A DNA stretch of 64,000 nt from DASQPA01 sp963757335 (lineage in GTDB: Bacteria > Acidobacteriota > Thermoanaerobaculia > Multivoradales > UBA5704): assembly GCA_963757335.1 (NCBI GenBank), contig CAVWRJ010000008.1, positions 124,001 through 188,000 of the forward strand, written 5' to 3'. A program made the translations under genes and the position numbers. The notes beneath the pieces were generated by a model. The model ran no database searches, was not told where the DNA came from, and was given only the letters and a program-made list of their open reading frames with translations. Below, piece after piece: positions 62,393-64,000 of this stretch; position 1 is the stretch's first letter; each line of letters begins with the position of its first letter.

Positions 62393-64000
62393 ATGATCCC
62401 GAGAATCCGCCGCTCGGCGTGGCCGACGGTCCTGCTCCTCTCTCTCCTGGCAGCCGGCTGCGCCCATCGCCCGCGGAGCGCCCGCGACCTGCCGGTGATG
62501 GCCGTTCCCGACCTGGAGAACCGCGCCATCCTCCTTCTCCTCTCCGACCAGCGGACCTACGACCCGCTCTCCGTGCAGCAGGTCCTCCGCGGCGGGCCGG
62601 AGCTCCGTGCCGAGCTCGCCATGACCCTCGGGCGCATCCCCGGTCCGAGCAGCCTGGCGTCGCTCCAGGGACTCTTGGTGGACGACGACCCCCGGGTGCG
62701 GCGGGCCGCCGCCTTCGGTCTCGGGGTGCTCAAGGACAAGGCTGGTGCTCCGGCCCTCCTCAAGGTCGTCGCCGGGCCCGACCGGGAGACCGGGGTGCTG
62801 GCGGTCGAGGCGCTCGGCAAGCTCGGGGTGCCGGTAACGGAGGTGGCGGAGAACCTCCTGCCGCTCCCCGAGGCGGAGCGCTGGGCGCGGCTGGTCCCTC
62901 ACCTCTTCCGCTTCAAGGAGGAGGCGCGCATCCCGCTCGCCGAGCACGCCCTGGCCCTCGCCGACCGCGAGCTCCACGCCCGCGCCGCCTTCGCCCTGGC
63001 GCGCGATCCCTTTCCCGAGGCCGCCCCCCTGCTGCGCCCGCTCCTCGCCGACCCCGATCCCCAGGTCCGCGACTGGGCCGCCCGCGGCCTGGGGGACGTC
63101 GGCGACGCCGCGGACCTGCCGCGCCTCCGGCCGCTCCTGGACGGCGCCGAGCCGGGTCCCCTGATCCAGGCCCTGCGCACCGCCCAGCGTCTCATTGAGG
63201 GCCGTAAGGGTACTCCTTCGGCTGCACCGGCACCGTCGCCGGCCGACTGGGAGCCGCGGCTGGCCGAGCTCTGCGCCGATCCCCGGCCGGGAGTGCGGGG
63301 GACGGCCCTCGAAGCCGCCGGCGCCTGGAAACCTTCCGACCGCCTGGGCACCGTTCTGGCGGATCGGGCGGCCCACGGGGCTCCCCGGGAGCGCGGCACG
63401 GCCCTGGTGTCCCTCGCCAAGGCGGGCTATCCGCAGGCGGATGCCCTGGTGGAGGAGGCCGCCAAGGCCGCCGAGCCCGACGTCCGGGCGCACGCCGCGG
63501 AGGCGGCGGTCCTCCTGAAGGAAGGGGCGGACCTCCTGCCCCGGCTCTCCCGTGATGCGAGCCCCCTGGTCCGCTCGTCGGTGCTCACCGTTCGCCTCGC
63601 CGCGGCGGACGAGGCCACCGCTCCCGGGATCGCCAAGGAGGGCTTGAGCGATCCCGACGAGGGGGTCCGCGCCACCGCCCTCGACTGGCTGGTGACGCAC
63701 CCCCGGCTGCCGGTCGAGGTCCTGCGGCCGGCCCTGGCCGACTCTCTCCACGACGAGTCGATCGAGTCCGGACTCTCCGCGATCAAGGCCCTGGTCGCCC
63801 GCGCCCAGGCCGAGGCCCGGGAGCGCGGCACCATCATCGAGCTGCTGGAGAAGGGGGCGACCGACCTGAAGTACGTCCTCCGCCGGGAGAGCATCGCGAG
63901 CCTCGCCCGGCTCGGCCGGCCGGTGCCCGAGCTCGCCATGGTCGAGCCCGACAAGCCGGCCGCCACCTACCGGGACATCGTGCAGCGCACCCGGCGGCCC
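62393..64000 (+). CDS. HEAT-repeat lipoprotein, probably N-terminal part of a HEAT-cyclophilin protein (runs off right end)
   Basis: ATG 62393; signal peptide with lipobox LAAGC (Cys22). 536 codons are open to the window end. HEAT/PBS-lyase-like repeats recur about every 30 residues (DDDPRVRRAAAFGLGVLKDK, DPDPQVRDWAARGLGDVGDA, EPDVRAHAAEAAVLLKEGAD, DPDEGVRATALDWLVTHPRL). The last residues (KPAATYRDIVQRTRRP) resemble the junction to a C-terminal peptidyl-prolyl isomerase domain seen in such lipoproteins; that part lies outside the window and is inferred. Confidence 0.85.
   Translation, partial: MIPRIRRSAWPTVLLLSLLAAGCAHRPRSARDLPVMAVPDLENRAILLLLSDQRTYDPLSVQQVLRGGPELRAELAMTLGRIPGPSSLASLQGLLVDDDPRVRRAAAFGLGVLKDKAGAPALLKVVAGPDRETGVLAVEALGKLGVPVTEVAENLLPLPEAERWARLVPHLFRFKEEARIPLAEHALALADRELHARAAFALARDPFPEAAPLLRPLLADPDPQVRDWAARGLGDVGDAADLPRLRPLLDGAEPGPLIQALRTAQRLIEGRKGTPSAAPAPSPADWEPRLAELCADPRPGVRGTALEAAGAWKPSDRLGTVLADRAAHGAPRERGTALVSLAKAGYPQADALVEEAAKAAEPDVRAHAAEAAVLLKEGADLLPRLSRDASPLVRSSVLTVRLAAADEATAPGIAKEGLSDPDEGVRATALDWLVTHPRLPVEVLRPALADSLHDESIESGLSAIKALVARAQAEARERGTIIELLEKGATDLKYVLRRESIASLARLGRPVPELAMVEPDKPAATYRDIVQRTRRP

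Overview
The window is high-GC, densely packed bacterial DNA. Its core genes are a PilMNOPQ type IV pilus operon, a cytochrome c maturation system I operon, an AccB-AccC operon, and several lipoprotein, XRE-TPR and CHAT families. Together these suggest an Acidobacteriota member, perhaps near Thermoanaerobaculia. This is inference from content; no rRNA or tRNA gene was seen.

Layout. (1) 1-6900 is a decaying mobile element. It holds the end of a conjugative relaxase-like protein, a frameshifted plasmid primase/Rep gene, a Xer-type tyrosine recombinase with dif-like sites, MobC beside an oriT-like inverted repeat, helicase relics, and two phased arrays of a GTCTCA decamer. Embedded in it are two short Cys-rich peptides with class I lanthipeptide-type leaders and a secreted eight-cysteine peptide. 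(2) 6924-11453 (minus) is a membrane-anchored CHAT-nSTAND ATPase with 16 nearly identical WD40 repeats. (3) 12178-28612 is an uninterrupted run of 13 same-strand genes: ECF sigma factor, anti-sigma-like membrane protein, CHAT-TPR lipoprotein, disordered peptide, CHAT-SAVED protease, a large protein ending in a diadenylate-cyclase-like (DAC) domain, a branched-chain amino acid/urea type ABC transporter with fused ATPases and its binding protein, a HemW-like radical SAM protein, a small membrane protein and an alpha/beta hydrolase. (4) 28756-40895 is accessory: secreted proteins, an IS1182-family element that cut an XRE-TPR gene, a secreted peptide with a repeated GCDIDPSGRC motif between two XRE-TPR regulators, an ISP-type DNA methyltransferase with partners, a 21-22 bp minisatellite and an AbiEii-like nucleotidyltransferase. 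(5) 41033-64000 is core genome: rpmB, pilMNOPQ plus exported lipoproteins, TPR and Roadblock proteins, accBC, thiE, aroK, a phosphoesterase, ccmABCDEF, and a HEAT-repeat lipoprotein running off the right edge.

The most interesting unit is 12178-21648. SAVED domains sense cyclic nucleotides and CHAT domains are caspase-like proteases. Here a CHAT-SAVED protein is translationally coupled to a small disordered protein and is followed directly by a DAC-like protein, in line with an ECF sigma/anti-sigma pair. A plausible reading is a nucleotide-activated proteolytic circuit that releases a sigma factor or kills the cell. The logic would resemble SAVED-Lon (CalpL/CalpT/CalpS), but with a CHAT protease and with a DAC enzyme in place of a CD-NTase or CRISPR polymerase. 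A second candidate system is the pairing of XRE-TPR regulators with a divergently encoded exported repeat peptide (32260-34865), which resembles peptide quorum sensing.
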